Shown: positions 9,326-18,020, numbered from the stretch's first letter. The stretch is DNA of 64,000 bases from Pararhodobacter sp. (GCF_034676545.1 NZ_JAUCBZ010000015.1:2201001-2265000); one strand, 5' to 3'. A program made the numbers and translations. Notes: generated from the letters alone by a model not told the origin.

Positions 9326-9775
9326 TCAGGGTCTGGCACCCGATGCCAGCAAGTCGCGGATTTCTGCCAGAAGCTGCTCTTGCGACGGAGGGGTGGGTTC
9401 GGCAGGGGCCTCAGGTGCGGCCTCTTGTTCGCGCATCGCGGCGTCCTTGACCTTGTTCACCGACTTGACCAGCATGAATACGACCCAGGCGATGATCAAA
9501 AAGTTGATCACGGCCATGAGGAACGACCCATAGGCAAACACCGCCGCCCCGGCTTCCCGGGCAGCCTCAAGGCTTGCGCCCGCCGCGACCTCGCCCGACA
9601 GAACAAAGTAGTTGTTCGTGAAGTCCAGGCCACCCGTAAACAGGCCGATGATCGGGTTGATCAGGTCAGCCACCAGGGAACTGACAATCGCGGTAAACGC
9701 CGCGCCGATGATGATCCCGACGGCCATGTCCATGACATTGCCGCGCGCGATGAAGTCCCGGAATTCTTTGATCAT
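9326..9775 (-). CDS. mscL: Large-conductance mechanosensitive channel MscL
   Basis: A 149-residue homopentameric membrane-tension valve that releases solutes on osmotic downshock. The N-terminal amphipathic helix and first pore helix read MIKEFRDFIARGNVMDMAVG and then AFTAIVSSLVADLINP. A second helix (FLMAVINFLIIAWVVFMLV) precedes the charged C-terminal bundle. The start at 9775 has AGGGGAA upstream, and a 20-residue N-terminal extension is not supported. The gene is monocistronic and ends at the shared terminator. The periplasmic loop is somewhat Ala/Gly-rich but within the family range. Confidence 0.97.
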   Translation of the reverse strand: MIKEFRDFIARGNVMDMAVGIIIGAAFTAIVSSLVADLINPIIGLFTGGLDFTNNYFVLSGEVAAGASLEAAREAGAAVFAYGSFLMAVINFLIIAWVVFMLVKSVNKVKDAAMREQEAAPEAPAEPTPPSQEQLLAEIRDLLASGARP

Positions 9776-9934
9776 GTCACAATTCCCCTTTTGTAACGAT
9801 GGCGTTGTTGTCGCAGGGTACCCGGTCATTCCCACCTTGAAGACCGCACCCGAAGCTGATTGTATCCCCGATAAGCCCTGTGGATACAGGGAAAATCAAG
9901 GTTTATTTTTCATCTTTACTGGTCTGGATACGCC

Positions 9935-10636
9935 ATGTCGCCATTGTCTGAACACCCCGTTTCCCGCCGCTGGCCTGCGCAAAATCCTGACGTGTTGCAA
10001 CTATACTCGTTGCCCACCCCGAACGGGGTCAAGGTGGGGATTGCCTTGGAAGAGCTGGCGATACCATACGAGGCGCATCGACTCAGTTTCGCCGAGGGTG
10101 ATCAGTTCACACCAGAGTTTCTGGCGCTCAATCCGAACAACAAGATCCCAGCGATCCTCGACCCCAATGGCCCGGGAGGCAAGCCGCTCGCGTTGTTTGA
10201 AAGCGGTGCGATTCTGATCTATCTGGCCGAGAAAGCCGGACGCCTGATTCCCGCGGACCCGGTGGATCGCTTGCTGACGCTTCAGTGGCTCATGTGGCAG
10301 ATGGGCGGCGTCGGCCCGATGTTTGGCCAGTTGGGATATTTCCATACGTTTGCCGGCAAGGACATCGAAGACAAACGCCCGTTCGAGCGCTACCGCGCCG
10401 AGACTGCCCGGTTGTTGACCGTTCTGGACGGGCAACTGGAGGGGCGCGATTGGGTCACCGGCGAGTTCTCGATTGCCGATATTGCAATTGCGCCTTGGGT
10501 TAGGACGGTCCTGACCCATTATGCGGCACAAGACCTTGTGGGCTGGGATGACCTCAGCAATGTTCCGGGCTGGCTTGACCGTTTCTTGGCCCGCCCGGCA
10601 GTTCAACGCGGTCTTCTCGTACCCAAGGCGGATTGA
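9935..10636 (+). CDS. Glutathione S-transferase family protein (YghU/YfcG-like)
   Basis: A 233-residue cytoplasmic protein with an N-terminal thioredoxin-like GST domain (about residues 22-108: LQLYSLPTPNGVKVGIALEE, then NPNNKIPAILDP and LFESGAILIYLAEK). An all-helical C-terminal domain follows (115-230) with MWQMGGVGPMFGQLGYF and the N-capping FSIADIAIAPWV. The MWQMGG pattern and the TPNGxK active-site loop are typical of nu-class YghU/YfcG enzymes, which reduce disulfides or peroxides with glutathione. It appears monocistronic, 134 bp before the PCMT gene. The exact substrate is unknown. Confidence 0.88.
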   Translation: MSPLSEHPVSRRWPAQNPDVLQLYSLPTPNGVKVGIALEELAIPYEAHRLSFAEGDQFTPEFLALNPNNKIPAILDPNGPGGKPLALFESGAILIYLAEKAGRLIPADPVDRLLTLQWLMWQMGGVGPMFGQLGYFHTFAGKDIEDKRPFERYRAETARLLTVLDGQLEGRDWVTGEFSIADIAIAPWVRTVLTHYAAQDLVGWDDLSNVPGWLDRFLARPAVQRGLLVPKAD

Positions 10637-10704
10637 CCCGCGAACCGCGACCCGCAGCGTGGCCGAATGGCCCGCAATCAACCTGGTTCTCGGTCAGACG
10701 CGTC

Positions 10705-10724
10705 GGTGCCATTGCAATGGTACC
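10705..10724. promoter_or_regulatory. 20-bp near-perfect palindrome upstream of the PCMT-TolC genes
   Basis: GGTGCCATTGCAATGGTACC reads as its own complement except for one base pair and lies 47 bp before the PCMT start. It has the size and symmetry of a dimeric repressor operator, but which regulator binds is unknown. Confidence 0.35.
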
Positions 10725-10770
10725 TGCGCCTGTGGCAAGAGAGAGCGACCAATCCAGACGGAGCTAGCCG

Positions 10771-11424
10771 ATGCCTGATTTTGCCACCCGCCGGACGACC
10801 ATGGTCGATACCCAGGTGCGCCCTTCGGATGTAACAAAGCTGCCGATTATCAAAGCCATGCTGACCATCCCGCGTGAGCGTTTTGTGCCTGATGCCTTGG
10901 CAGAGGCCGCATATATCGGCGAAAACCTCGTTTTGGGCAGTGGGCGCGTGCTGCTGGACCCACGGTTCCTGGCGAAAATGCTGGATGCGCTGGACATCAA
11001 GCCAGACCAGATGGTCCTCGATATTGCGCCCGGCACTGGCTATTCCAGTGCGGTGATCTCGCAATTGGCAGAAGCCGTCGTTGCCGTTGAGCCTGATTCG
11101 GACATGGCGGATGATGCAGAAGCTGCATTTGAGGCGCAGGGCATCAACAACATTGCCCTGGAGCGCGGCCCGGCCGTTGATGGGGCTGCCGCACATGGAC
11201 CGTATGATGCGATCATCATTCAGGGCGGCATCGAGGTGTTTCCACAATCGCTCAGTGATCAGTTGAAAGATGGCGGACAGGTTTGTGCCATTTTTCTCGA
11301 CGGAACTCTGGGCACCGTGCGTTTAGGCTATAAGCACGCTGGCGTTATCCGCTGGCGCGATATTTTTAACGCGTGGGCGCCGCCTCTGGACGGTTTCCTC
11401 GCCGAGCGCAGCTTCGCGCTGTGA
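10771..11424 (+). CDS. Protein-L-isoaspartate O-methyltransferase family protein
   Basis: A 217-residue cytoplasmic SAM-dependent methyltransferase of the PCMT family. The SAM-binding motif I is VLDIAPGTGYSSAVI (about residues 83-97). The upstream VRPSDVTKLPIIKAML and ERFVPDALAEAAYIGE stretches match the divergent alphaproteobacterial PCMT branch. It may repair isoaspartyl residues, but this branch is untested as far as I know. It precedes a TolC-type gene by 82 bp, probably in the same operon. The ATG at 10771 follows a weak ribosome site. Confidence 0.85.
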   Translation: MPDFATRRTTMVDTQVRPSDVTKLPIIKAMLTIPRERFVPDALAEAAYIGENLVLGSGRVLLDPRFLAKMLDALDIKPDQMVLDIAPGTGYSSAVISQLAEAVVAVEPDSDMADDAEAAFEAQGINNIALERGPAVDGAAAHGPYDAIIIQGGIEVFPQSLSDQLKDGGQVCAIFLDGTLGTVRLGYKHAGVIRWRDIFNAWAPPLDGFLAERSFAL

Positions 11425-11506
11425 GAGACATGTCGTCCACGTCCGGGCGGTAGACAGGGCAGGACCCCGAGGGGGGTGTTTGCCACGACTAGCATTGGAG
11501 GGCGCA

Positions 11507-12895
11507 ATGAGCGTTCTGTTTCGGATTCGGTCCGCAGTTTTAGGATTTGCCCTGAGCGGACTGGCGGCGATGCCGCTCCACGCCGACACATTGGCCGATG
11601 CCTTGGCATCTGCCTATCGCAATTCGAACCTGCTGGAGCAAAACCGCGCGCTCTTGCGGGCCTCGGATGAAGACACTCAGCAAGCCATCGCGGCAATCGG
11701 TCCCGTCGTCGATTTCATCACCACCGCCTTGGCAAACAGTGACAATGCGCCGTCGATGCGCCTGAGTTTTCAACTTGTCGCCAGTGCCACGCTGTATGAT
11801 TTTGGCCGCGGCCGTCTGGCAATCGACCTCACACGCGAACAGGTGTTGTCCGCCCGGGCCGGCCTGATTGTGGTGGAACAAAACGTGCTGTTCGATGCGG
11901 CGCAGGCCTATCTGAATCTGTTCAGCGAGTTGCAAAGCGTCGATCTGCAACGCAACAGTGTCTCGGTCATCAGTGAGCAATTGCGCTCGGCGCAGGAACG
12001 TTTTGAACTGGGCGATTCAACTCGTACCGATGTCGCCATCGCCGAGGCACGTCTGGCCGCCGCCCGGTCGGCGCTTGCCGCGGCCGAAGGCAATGTGGCG
12101 GTCGCCCGCGAGTCGTACAATCTGGCGGTCGGCCGCTACCCGAGCGGTTTGTCGCAGCCGCCACGCTTGCCACGTCTGCCCGGCTCTCTGGCCGCAGCGC
12201 AAGAGATTGCGCGCCGCCATCACCCGGCGATCACCCAGGCGCAACATCAGGTGGCCGCAGCGGATATCCTGTCGGAAATCGCCGGGCGGCAGCGGTATGG
12301 CACTGTTACGGGCAGTCTCACAGGCGAGATCGCCGAGAGTGATACGTCGCTCGGGCGCAGCAGCACGAGCGATATCACCGCGTCGATGCGCTACGCTGTG
12401 CCACTTTACACCGGGGGGCGGTTGAACTCGGTGGAGCGTCAGCGCGTGGCGCAGGGGCAAGCGCAGCGCGCGGCCTTGCATCAGACGGTGGCTGTGGTGC
12501 AGCAAGCGGTCGCGTCGAACTGGGCGTTGCTGCAAGTGGCGCGGGCGCGGTTGGCGTCGGGTGACTTGCAGATCCAGGCCTCGCTCTCTGCCTATGAGGC
12601 GGTGCGTGCCGAGGTTGAACTCGGTTCCCGCACGACCTTGGATCTGTTGAACGCGGAACAGGAATTGCTCGACGCCCGCTCGTCGCGGGTTCTTGCATCT
12701 GCAGGCGTGCAAACCGCCGCCTATGCCTTGCTCAACACTATGGGACAGATGACGGTTGGGGCGCTGGGGTTGGGGATTCCCACCTATGACGTGGAAGCCT
12801 ATGCGTCCGGGCCCAATTCGCGTCGGTCTGACCGCGCGCCGTCGGAACAAGGCAGCATGTTGGACCGCATCCTCGGGCGGCATCAGCAGCCATAA
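11507..12895 (+). CDS. TolC-family outer membrane efflux/secretion protein
   Basis: A 462-residue outer-membrane channel subunit with a signal peptide (residues 1-27, ending PLHA). Two OEP repeats follow. The first carries QAYLNLFSELQ and the coiled RFELGDSTRTDVAIAEARL pattern (about 130-190). The second carries YTGGRLNSVERQRVAQGQA and VELGSRTTLDLLNAEQELLDAR (about 300-390). TolC trimers span the periplasm and serve type I secretion and RND efflux. No pump or ABC exporter lies nearby, so it probably serves several systems. The start at 11507 has GGAGGG upstream. Pairing with the PCMT gene suggests co-transcription. Confidence 0.93.
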   Translation: MSVLFRIRSAVLGFALSGLAAMPLHADTLADALASAYRNSNLLEQNRALLRASDEDTQQAIAAIGPVVDFITTALANSDNAPSMRLSFQLVASATLYDFGRGRLAIDLTREQVLSARAGLIVVEQNVLFDAAQAYLNLFSELQSVDLQRNSVSVISEQLRSAQERFELGDSTRTDVAIAEARLAAARSALAAAEGNVAVARESYNLAVGRYPSGLSQPPRLPRLPGSLAAAQEIARRHHPAITQAQHQVAAADILSEIAGRQRYGTVTGSLTGEIAESDTSLGRSSTSDITASMRYAVPLYTGGRLNSVERQRVAQGQAQRAALHQTVAVVQQAVASNWALLQVARARLASGDLQIQASLSAYEAVRAEVELGSRTTLDLLNAEQELLDARSSRVLASAGVQTAAYALLNTMGQMTVGALGLGIPTYDVEAYASGPNSRRSDRAPSEQGSMLDRILGRHQQP

Positions 12896-12973
12896 GACAA
12901 TTGATTCGGATCGACAGTTGTCTGAAACCCCGTCCCGGGTTAGTCTTGGGGTTCAAACGGGCAAGGGTGAAAA

Positions 12974-13804
12974 ATGGCTGAGGCAATGACCAATCGAGAG
13001 ATTGAGGACGTTCTGACGTCCATTCGGCGCTTGGTTGCGCAGGACGGTGCGCGTCCGACGGATGCAGGTCGTTTGATCCTTACCGAAGAATTGCGAGTGG
13101 GCGTCGCGTCGGTTGCGACAGCCGTTGCCACACCCGCGCATGTAAGCACGCAAGCCCCCGGTATCGCGCAGGATGCGGCCCGCTCTCCGGGTGATGGCGA
13201 TGAGGGGTCAGGGGAAAACCCGCCTAACTTGTCGCTTCCGGAACCTGATTTCGGCAAGCTCGAAGCGACAATCGCAGAGTTGGAAGCCGCCGTATCCGCC
13301 AGCGGCGAGACATGGGAGGCCGAAGCCAGCCCCGGGGATGCTCCGGTCTCCTCAAATGTGACCGACCTTTACGGTCGTCTGAACTTTGTGCATCGCAGTG
13401 CCGCAACGGAAAAAGATGCGGATGTTGCAACCTCGACCGAGATCGCGACGCCTGACACCGGGGCTACAGAGGGTGCCCCCGGGATCGGAGCCGAATTGCA
13501 CGCGAAGGCAGCTGATAGTGACGGTGAAACGCAGCCAGAGGACGCCTTCGCAGCCGTTGACGCACCCGCGTTGGCGCGAGATTTCGATGATGGTTCTGAG
13601 GCGCGTGAGGCGGATGCGCGTGAGACCGGCGACGCGGTTTCAGAACACGACTCGATTCTGGATGAAGAGATGTTGCGCGCCTTGGTCGCACAAATCGTAC
13701 GCGAGGAGCTGCATGGTCAGCTGGGCGAGCGTGTGACGCAGCAAGTGCGAAAACTGGTTCGTGCCGAGATCGCCAAGGCGCTGGACGACCGTAACTTTTT
13801 GTAA
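12974..13804 (+). CDS. Acidic protein with PopZ-like N- and C-terminal modules
   Basis: A 276-residue protein with three parts. A short N-terminal helix (residues 5-21, TNREIEDVLTSIRRLVAQ) resembles the start of the polar organizer PopZ (EEILASIRRIISED). A long acidic, Ala/Asp/Glu-rich and probably disordered linker covers about 25-220. A helical C-terminus (about 222-276) contains EEMLRALVAQIVREELHGQL and repeated heptads, like the PopZ oligomerisation domain (DUF2497). The layout suggests a scaffold for chromosome-origin or pole organisation, but this is inference from architecture, not established homology. It follows tolC by 78 bp. Confidence 0.6.
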   Translation: MAEAMTNREIEDVLTSIRRLVAQDGARPTDAGRLILTEELRVGVASVATAVATPAHVSTQAPGIAQDAARSPGDGDEGSGENPPNLSLPEPDFGKLEATIAELEAAVSASGETWEAEASPGDAPVSSNVTDLYGRLNFVHRSAATEKDADVATSTEIATPDTGATEGAPGIGAELHAKAADSDGETQPEDAFAAVDAPALARDFDDGSEAREADARETGDAVSEHDSILDEEMLRALVAQIVREELHGQLGERVTQQVRKLVRAEIAKALDDRNFL

Positions 13805-13945
13805 GCGACGACACCGGATGGTCAGGCGGTGCAACCTTTGGCAAGGCCGACGCTCAGGGGCATCGAGCCCCATCGCGTCGGTGGGCCTTCGCCCACATTG
13901 CGCGTTGATTTGACGGATGTGCGCGTGCGCAACCGTGCTCGCCGT

Positions 13946-13965
13946 GAGTATTTTTGGCAAGATGA
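13946..13965 (+). repeat. Dispersed intergenic motif, copy 1 (GAGTATTTTTGGCAAGATGA)
   Basis: A 20-bp element closely matching a copy at 35948 and related to copies at 47973 and 58757. All four lie between genes. The shared core is GAG-(GA)-TATTT followed by CAA(A)GATGA. The function is unknown. Confidence 0.5.
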
Positions 13966-13981
13966 TGGGGCAACACTGGTG

Positions 13982-14012
13982 AAAACGCCGCCCGGGGATG
14001 GGGCGGCGTTTT
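13982..14012 (-). terminator. Rho-independent terminator of tkt
   Basis: A perfect 12-bp stem AAAACGCCGCCC / GGGCGGCGTTTT with a 7-nt loop lies 9 bp beyond the tkt stop. It is T-rich on the tkt transcript and, being symmetric, could also act on plus-strand transcription. Confidence 0.85.
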
Positions 14013-14020
14013 CTGTCTGG

Positions 14021-16033
14021 TCAAAGCAACGCTTTGACTTTGTTGACGATGGCGTCGGCGGTGATTCCGAATTCCTGATACAGCCGTTCTGCCGGGGCTG
14101 ATGCGCCGAACCCGGTCATGCCGACGAAATCCGACTTGCGCGCCCGTTCGCCCAGCAGCCAGCGATCCCAGCCACCGGCCCGGACGCCGGCCTCGATGCC
14201 GATGCGCGCCGGACCTGCGGGCAGAACGCGCTTGCGATAGCTTTCTGGCTGATCGGCGAACAGTTCCATGCAAGGCATGGAGACAACGCGTGTGCCAATG
14301 CCCTCGGCCTGCAGGGCCTCACGGGCTTGTAGCGCGATCTCGACCTCGGAGCCGGTGGCGATCAGGATCACCTGGCGCTTGCCCTCGGAGTCGGCCAGCA
14401 CGTATCCGCCCTGCGCCGTCAGGTTCTTGGCGGTGTGCGCGCTGCGCGCCGGGGTCAGGTTTTGACGGCTCAAGGACAGCACCGAGGGGGTGGATTTCTG
14501 GCTTAATGCCAATTCCCAGGCTTCGGCGGTTTCGACCAGATCGGCAGGGCGGAACACCAAGGTGTTGGGGGTGGCGCGGGAGATCGCCAGATGCTCGACG
14601 GGTTGGTGGGTCGGGCCGTCTTCGCCCAGGCCAATGGAATCGTGGGTCATCACATAGGTGACCGGGATTCCCATCAGCGCGCTCAGGCGCATCGCCGGGC
14701 GCGCGTAGTCGGTGAAGGCCATGAACGTGCCGCTATAGGGGCGGATGCCGCCGTGCAGCGCCATGCCGTTCATCGCCGAGGACATGCCGTGCTCGCGGAT
14801 ACCCCAGTAGACATAGCGCCCGCCACGGTTGTCGATGTCGAATACGCCCATATCGGCGGTCTTGGTGTTGTTCGAGCCGGTCAGGTCGGCCGAGCCGCCC
14901 ATCGTGTCGGTGACGATCGGGTTGATCGCCTTGAGCACCAGTTCCGAGGCGGCGCGGGTGGCCATTTTCTTGGGGCTGTCGATGGCGTCTTTCTTGACCT
15001 TGCGGATTGCCGCCGGCAAGCGGGCGGGCAACTCGCGGGCGAAGATGCGGGCGAATTCGGCCTGTTTGGTGGCAGAGAGGGCCGTCAGACGTGCCCCCCA
15101 GGCGGCGCGTTCCGTCGCACCGCGTGCGCCGATGGCCTCCCAGGCCGACTTGATGTCGGCGGGAATCTCGAAGGGGCCATGGTCCCAACCATAGGCGGCG
15201 CGGGTGTCGGCGATCAGTTTCGCGTCGGTCAGGGCGCCGTGACCCTTGGAGGTATCCTGTGCCGAGGACCCCAGCGCGATATGCGTCTTGCAGGCGATCA
15301 TTGCCGGGCGTGGGCTGGCTTTGGCGGCGGTGATCGCGCGGTCGATATCCACCGGATCGTGGCCGTCGCAGTCGAACACATCCCAGCCCGAGGCGGCAAA
15401 ACGGGCGCGCTGGTCGGTGATGTCCGACAGGGCCACGGTGCCGTCGATGGTGATGCCGTTGTCATCCCAGAGCACGATCAGCTTGGACAGTTTGTGCCGA
15501 CCCGCAATGCCGATGGCCTCTTGGCTCACACCCTCCATCAGACAGCCGTCGCCGGCGATGACATAGGTGTGGTGGTTCTGGATCTTGGCACCCCAGCGGG
15601 CGCGCAGATGTTCTTCGGCGATGGCAAAGCCGACCGCATTGGCGATACCCTGACCCAGCGGGCCGGTGGTGGTTTCGACGCCTGTCGCGTGGCCATATTC
15701 CGGGTGGCCGGCGGTGATCGCGCCCCATTGGCGGAAGTTCTTGACCTGCTCCAGCGTCATGTCGGCATAGCCGGTCAGATGCAGCAGCGCGTAGATCAAC
15801 ATCGAGCCGTGGCCCGCCGACAGGATGAAGCGGTCGCGATCCTCCCAGTCTGGCGCAGAGGCGTCAAACTTCAGGTGGTTCTGGAACAAAACCGTGGCGA
15901 CATCGGCCATGCCCATCGGCATCCCAGAGTGGCCGGAATTGGCGGCCGCAACCGCATCGAGCGTTAATACGCGGATGGCGCAAGCCAAACGCCAATGCTC
16001 TGGGTGTTGGGCGCGAAGAGTGGCGATATCCAT
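14021..16033 (-). CDS. tkt: Transketolase
   Basis: A 670-residue thiamine-diphosphate enzyme that moves two-carbon ketol units between sugar phosphates in the pentose phosphate and Calvin-type pathways. The N-terminal domain carries ANSGHSGMPMGMAD and the ThDP/Mg motif GDGCLMEGVSQEA. The middle domain carries YWGIREHGMSSAMNG and the phosphate-binding HDSIGLGEDGPTHQPVEHL. A C-terminal transketolase domain follows. Length is normal for bacterial Tkt. It is transcribed alone, divergent from the ZauP/ZapA-like pair, with a strong terminator. In this order it is often next to gap genes, which are not adjacent here. Confidence 0.97.
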   Translation of the reverse strand: MDIATLRAQHPEHWRLACAIRVLTLDAVAAANSGHSGMPMGMADVATVLFQNHLKFDASAPDWEDRDRFILSAGHGSMLIYALLHLTGYADMTLEQVKNFRQWGAITAGHPEYGHATGVETTTGPLGQGIANAVGFAIAEEHLRARWGAKIQNHHTYVIAGDGCLMEGVSQEAIGIAGRHKLSKLIVLWDDNGITIDGTVALSDITDQRARFAASGWDVFDCDGHDPVDIDRAITAAKASPRPAMIACKTHIALGSSAQDTSKGHGALTDAKLIADTRAAYGWDHGPFEIPADIKSAWEAIGARGATERAAWGARLTALSATKQAEFARIFARELPARLPAAIRKVKKDAIDSPKKMATRAASELVLKAINPIVTDTMGGSADLTGSNNTKTADMGVFDIDNRGGRYVYWGIREHGMSSAMNGMALHGGIRPYSGTFMAFTDYARPAMRLSALMGIPVTYVMTHDSIGLGEDGPTHQPVEHLAISRATPNTLVFRPADLVETAEAWELALSQKSTPSVLSLSRQNLTPARSAHTAKNLTAQGGYVLADSEGKRQVILIATGSEVEIALQAREALQAEGIGTRVVSMPCMELFADQPESYRKRVLPAGPARIGIEAGVRAGGWDRWLLGERARKSDFVGMTGFGASAPAERLYQEFGITADAIVNKVKALL

Positions 16034-16218
16034 GGCAGCGATCCTTCGTTAAAGGAGGTTTCGAGGCGTCATAACAGGCTGGTGACCGAGTTCAAGCTTG
16101 CCGCGCGAGGATCGGTTGGAAAGCCTGCGTTTTCCGCCTATTCTAGCGTCAAAATGACCCGCCAGGCAGGCGTGCAATGATTCGCGTCGCGACTGCGGGC
16201 ACGCGTGAGGAGAGATGG

Positions 16219-16752
16219 ATGAGCGACCTAGCCCCGGTAGAACGCCGGCTTTCGGATGCCCTTGATCGGATCGCCCGACGTTTGGAGAAAGGTGCAGCCT
16301 CGGCCAAGCCTGCGCGCGGGTCCGTGTTCGGTCTGGGCGCGCGGCCCGAAATCGGCCCTGATCCAGAACAGACAGCAACCATAGCCAGTCTGCGTGAGGC
16401 GCTGGAAAAAGAGCGGGCGGCGAATGCCCAGCTCAGTGAGCGGGTGCATCAGGTCAAGCAGCGTCAGGAAACCACGATTGCGCAGCTGGAGCGGCGTTTG
16501 GCGCGGCTGACCGAGCAGCTTGATTTGCAAAGCCTTGAGATGTTGCGTCTCAAGAAAGCGAATGCCAAGCTGATGGGGTCGAACACCGCGCTGCGCGAGG
16601 CACAGATCGAGGAATTCCCGGATGCGACCTTGATCAACAAGTCGATCTCGGCCGAGTTGGAGGCCTTGCAGGCCGAACGCCGGGCGGAAATGGCCGAGAT
16701 GGAAGAGATCCTGGCCGAATTGAAGCCGCTGCTTGCGGCTGAAGCGCGATAA
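16219..16752 (+). CDS. Coiled-coil protein paired with ZapA (ZauP-like)
   Basis: A 177-residue charged protein that is mostly one long coiled coil (about residues 60-175, with segments such as EALEKERAANAQLSERVHQ and LERRLARLTEQLDLQSLEML). No membrane segment or catalytic motif is visible. It starts at the ATG at 16219 after GAGGAGAG and ends 13 bp before zapA. In Caulobacter a coiled-coil protein encoded beside ZapA, ZauP, cooperates with ZapA to focus the Z-ring. Position, size and composition fit the same role here, which is inference from context. Confidence 0.7.
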   Translation: MSDLAPVERRLSDALDRIARRLEKGAASAKPARGSVFGLGARPEIGPDPEQTATIASLREALEKERAANAQLSERVHQVKQRQETTIAQLERRLARLTEQLDLQSLEMLRLKKANAKLMGSNTALREAQIEEFPDATLINKSISAELEALQAERRAEMAEMEEILAELKPLLAAEAR

Positions 16753-16765
16753 ACAGGAGGCGCGG

Positions 16766-17146
16766 ATGCCCGAGGAAACAATCGAAATTGGTGGCAAGAC
16801 CTTCGAGGTCGCCTGTCAGGCCGGCGAGGAGCAATATCTGCAAGCCGCAGCCCGCATGTTGGACGCCGAAGCGCGCACGTTGATCGACCAGATCGGCCGC
16901 TTGCCCGAGGCGCGCATGTTGCTGATGTCCGGCTTGATGCTGGCCGACAAGACAGCAGGGGCCGAAGACCGGGTGCGGCTGCTCGAGGAAGAACTGGTCG
17001 CGGCGCGGGCCGAATTGGACCGGGTGCGCGCGACTCCGCGGGAACGGGTCGAGGTGGCCGCTGTCCCGGCTGCCGCGATTGAAAAACTGTCGGAATTGGC
17101 GGCGCGGGCCGAGGCTTTGGCCGATCAGATCGAAACCAGTGCCTGA
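16766..17146 (+). CDS. zapA: Cell division protein ZapA
   Basis: A 126-residue cytoplasmic protein that bundles FtsZ filaments at midcell. The N-terminal ZapA domain (about residues 3-75) has the typical EIGGKTFEVACQAGEEQYL and ARMLLMSGLMLADK pattern, and a C-terminal coiled coil (75-120) mediates tetramerisation. CAGGAGG upstream of the ATG at 16766 is a strong ribosome site. It is co-transcribed with the upstream coiled-coil gene. The next gene ends only 12 bp away on the other strand, so there is no room for a 6S RNA, which follows zapA in many proteobacteria. Confidence 0.92.
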   Translation: MPEETIEIGGKTFEVACQAGEEQYLQAAARMLDAEARTLIDQIGRLPEARMLLMSGLMLADKTAGAEDRVRLLEEELVAARAELDRVRATPRERVEVAAVPAAAIEKLSELAARAEALADQIETSA

Positions 17147-17158
17147 CGGGCGATCCGT

Positions 17159-17875
17159 TCAGCGAAGCTGTGATTGCAAGGTGCGTGCGGTGTCGATGAG
17201 GGTGGCCAGTCGGCCGGGGTCCATCTCGGGCTCGCCCAGCCTGATCTTTGTGCCTTGGTTGCCAATCAGGATCATCGGCGCCATTCCAGACCGGTGGCGC
17301 GGTTTTGGCAGGGTGTGAATCGCCTCGGCAATCGCGGCGGTGTCGAAATGTCGGGTCGGGTCCACGCTGGCCATGATCGTCACCATGCTGCCGTCCTGCG
17401 GCTCAAAGGCCTGCAACGCGCCCAGATGCGCTCCGATCTCATCCCCAATCAGATGCGACAACACCCGGCGCGACAGCGCGTTGTCGAACATGCCCAGCAG
17501 CCCGGACGCCGCCGCGGCAACGCCCGAGGCCGCGCGCGTGGAATAGATCGCCAGCCCCCCGTCGAGCCGTGGATCGGGCAGGCTCAACTGCGTTGAGCCG
17601 CCCTTGGTCACTGTGCTGCTGCCAGACTTGCGCGTCAGCGGTTGGGTGATGACGATTTGCAGCCCCGAGTCGTCATCGCGCAGCATGGACCGTGCCGCCT
17701 GGCTGCCGTGCCGCCCGGTTTCCGTGTATTCCAGCCCGCGTTCCAGGGCAAAGCGGCGCAGCATGGCTTTGGCGCGACGATCCCGTCGGACCATGACAAA
17801 GGCGGTACCGCCGAGTATCCCGGCAAGCGCGATGAAAATCGCGAGGCCCAGTGCATTGGCGAGGGGCAAATCCAT
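17159..17875 (-). CDS. Membrane-anchored hypothetical protein
   Basis: A 238-residue protein with one N-terminal transmembrane helix (about residues 8-30, GLAIFIALAGILGGTAFVMV) followed by a basic stretch RRDRRAKAMLRR, so the bulk is probably cytoplasmic. The remainder mixes beta strands (LQIVITQPLT, MVTIMASVDPTRHF) with an Ala/Gly-rich segment around 115-130. I do not recognise the family and see no catalytic motif. It is monocistronic, convergent with zapA, and lies downstream of the grxD terminator. Confidence 0.65.
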   Translation of the reverse strand: MDLPLANALGLAIFIALAGILGGTAFVMVRRDRRAKAMLRRFALERGLEYTETGRHGSQAARSMLRDDDSGLQIVITQPLTRKSGSSTVTKGGSTQLSLPDPRLDGGLAIYSTRAASGVAAAASGLLGMFDNALSRRVLSHLIGDEIGAHLGALQAFEPQDGSMVTIMASVDPTRHFDTAAIAEAIHTLPKPRHRSGMAPMILIGNQGTKIRLGEPEMDPGRLATLIDTARTLQSQLR

Positions 17876-17946
17876 GAGGATATCCGCATCGGGACAAGAG
17901 TATGTGCCCCAACACTACACCGAGATTGGCGAGACATCCAAAAAAA

Positions 17947-17971
17947 ACCGACGCAGGGGGCCTGCGTCGGT
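17947..17971 (-). terminator. Rho-independent terminator of the bolA-grxD operon
   Basis: An 11-bp stem ACCGACGCAGG / CCTGCGTCGGT with a GGG loop is followed, on the minus strand, by TTTTTTT. It lies 49 bp past the grxD stop. Confidence 0.88.
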
Positions 17972-18020
17972 CTTGTTCTGCGGTCGGCGCGGCTCGCGCG
18001 CGCGCCGCCAGATGTTCAGA

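Larger units (their letters stand above)
13805..14020. other. Intergenic region between PopZ-like gene and tkt
   Basis: A 216-bp convergent gap. It holds one copy of a short dispersed motif (13946-13965) and the tkt terminator (13982-14012). I see no convincing coding sequence in it. Confidence 0.6.

Noticed and set aside
9861..9891. Hairpin CCCTGT-GGAT-ACAGGG between mscL and the glutathione transferase gene
   Set aside because: Six base pairs only, with an alternative GTATCC/GGATAC pairing, no T-run and no clear gene association; likely chance.
13829..14101. 90-codon plus-strand ORF between PopZ-like gene and tkt
   Set aside because: It runs through the tkt terminator and into antisense of tkt, with no ribosome site; not a gene.
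17147..17158. 6S RNA gene expected after zapA
   Set aside because: Only 12 bp separate zapA from the convergent gene end, so no room exists.
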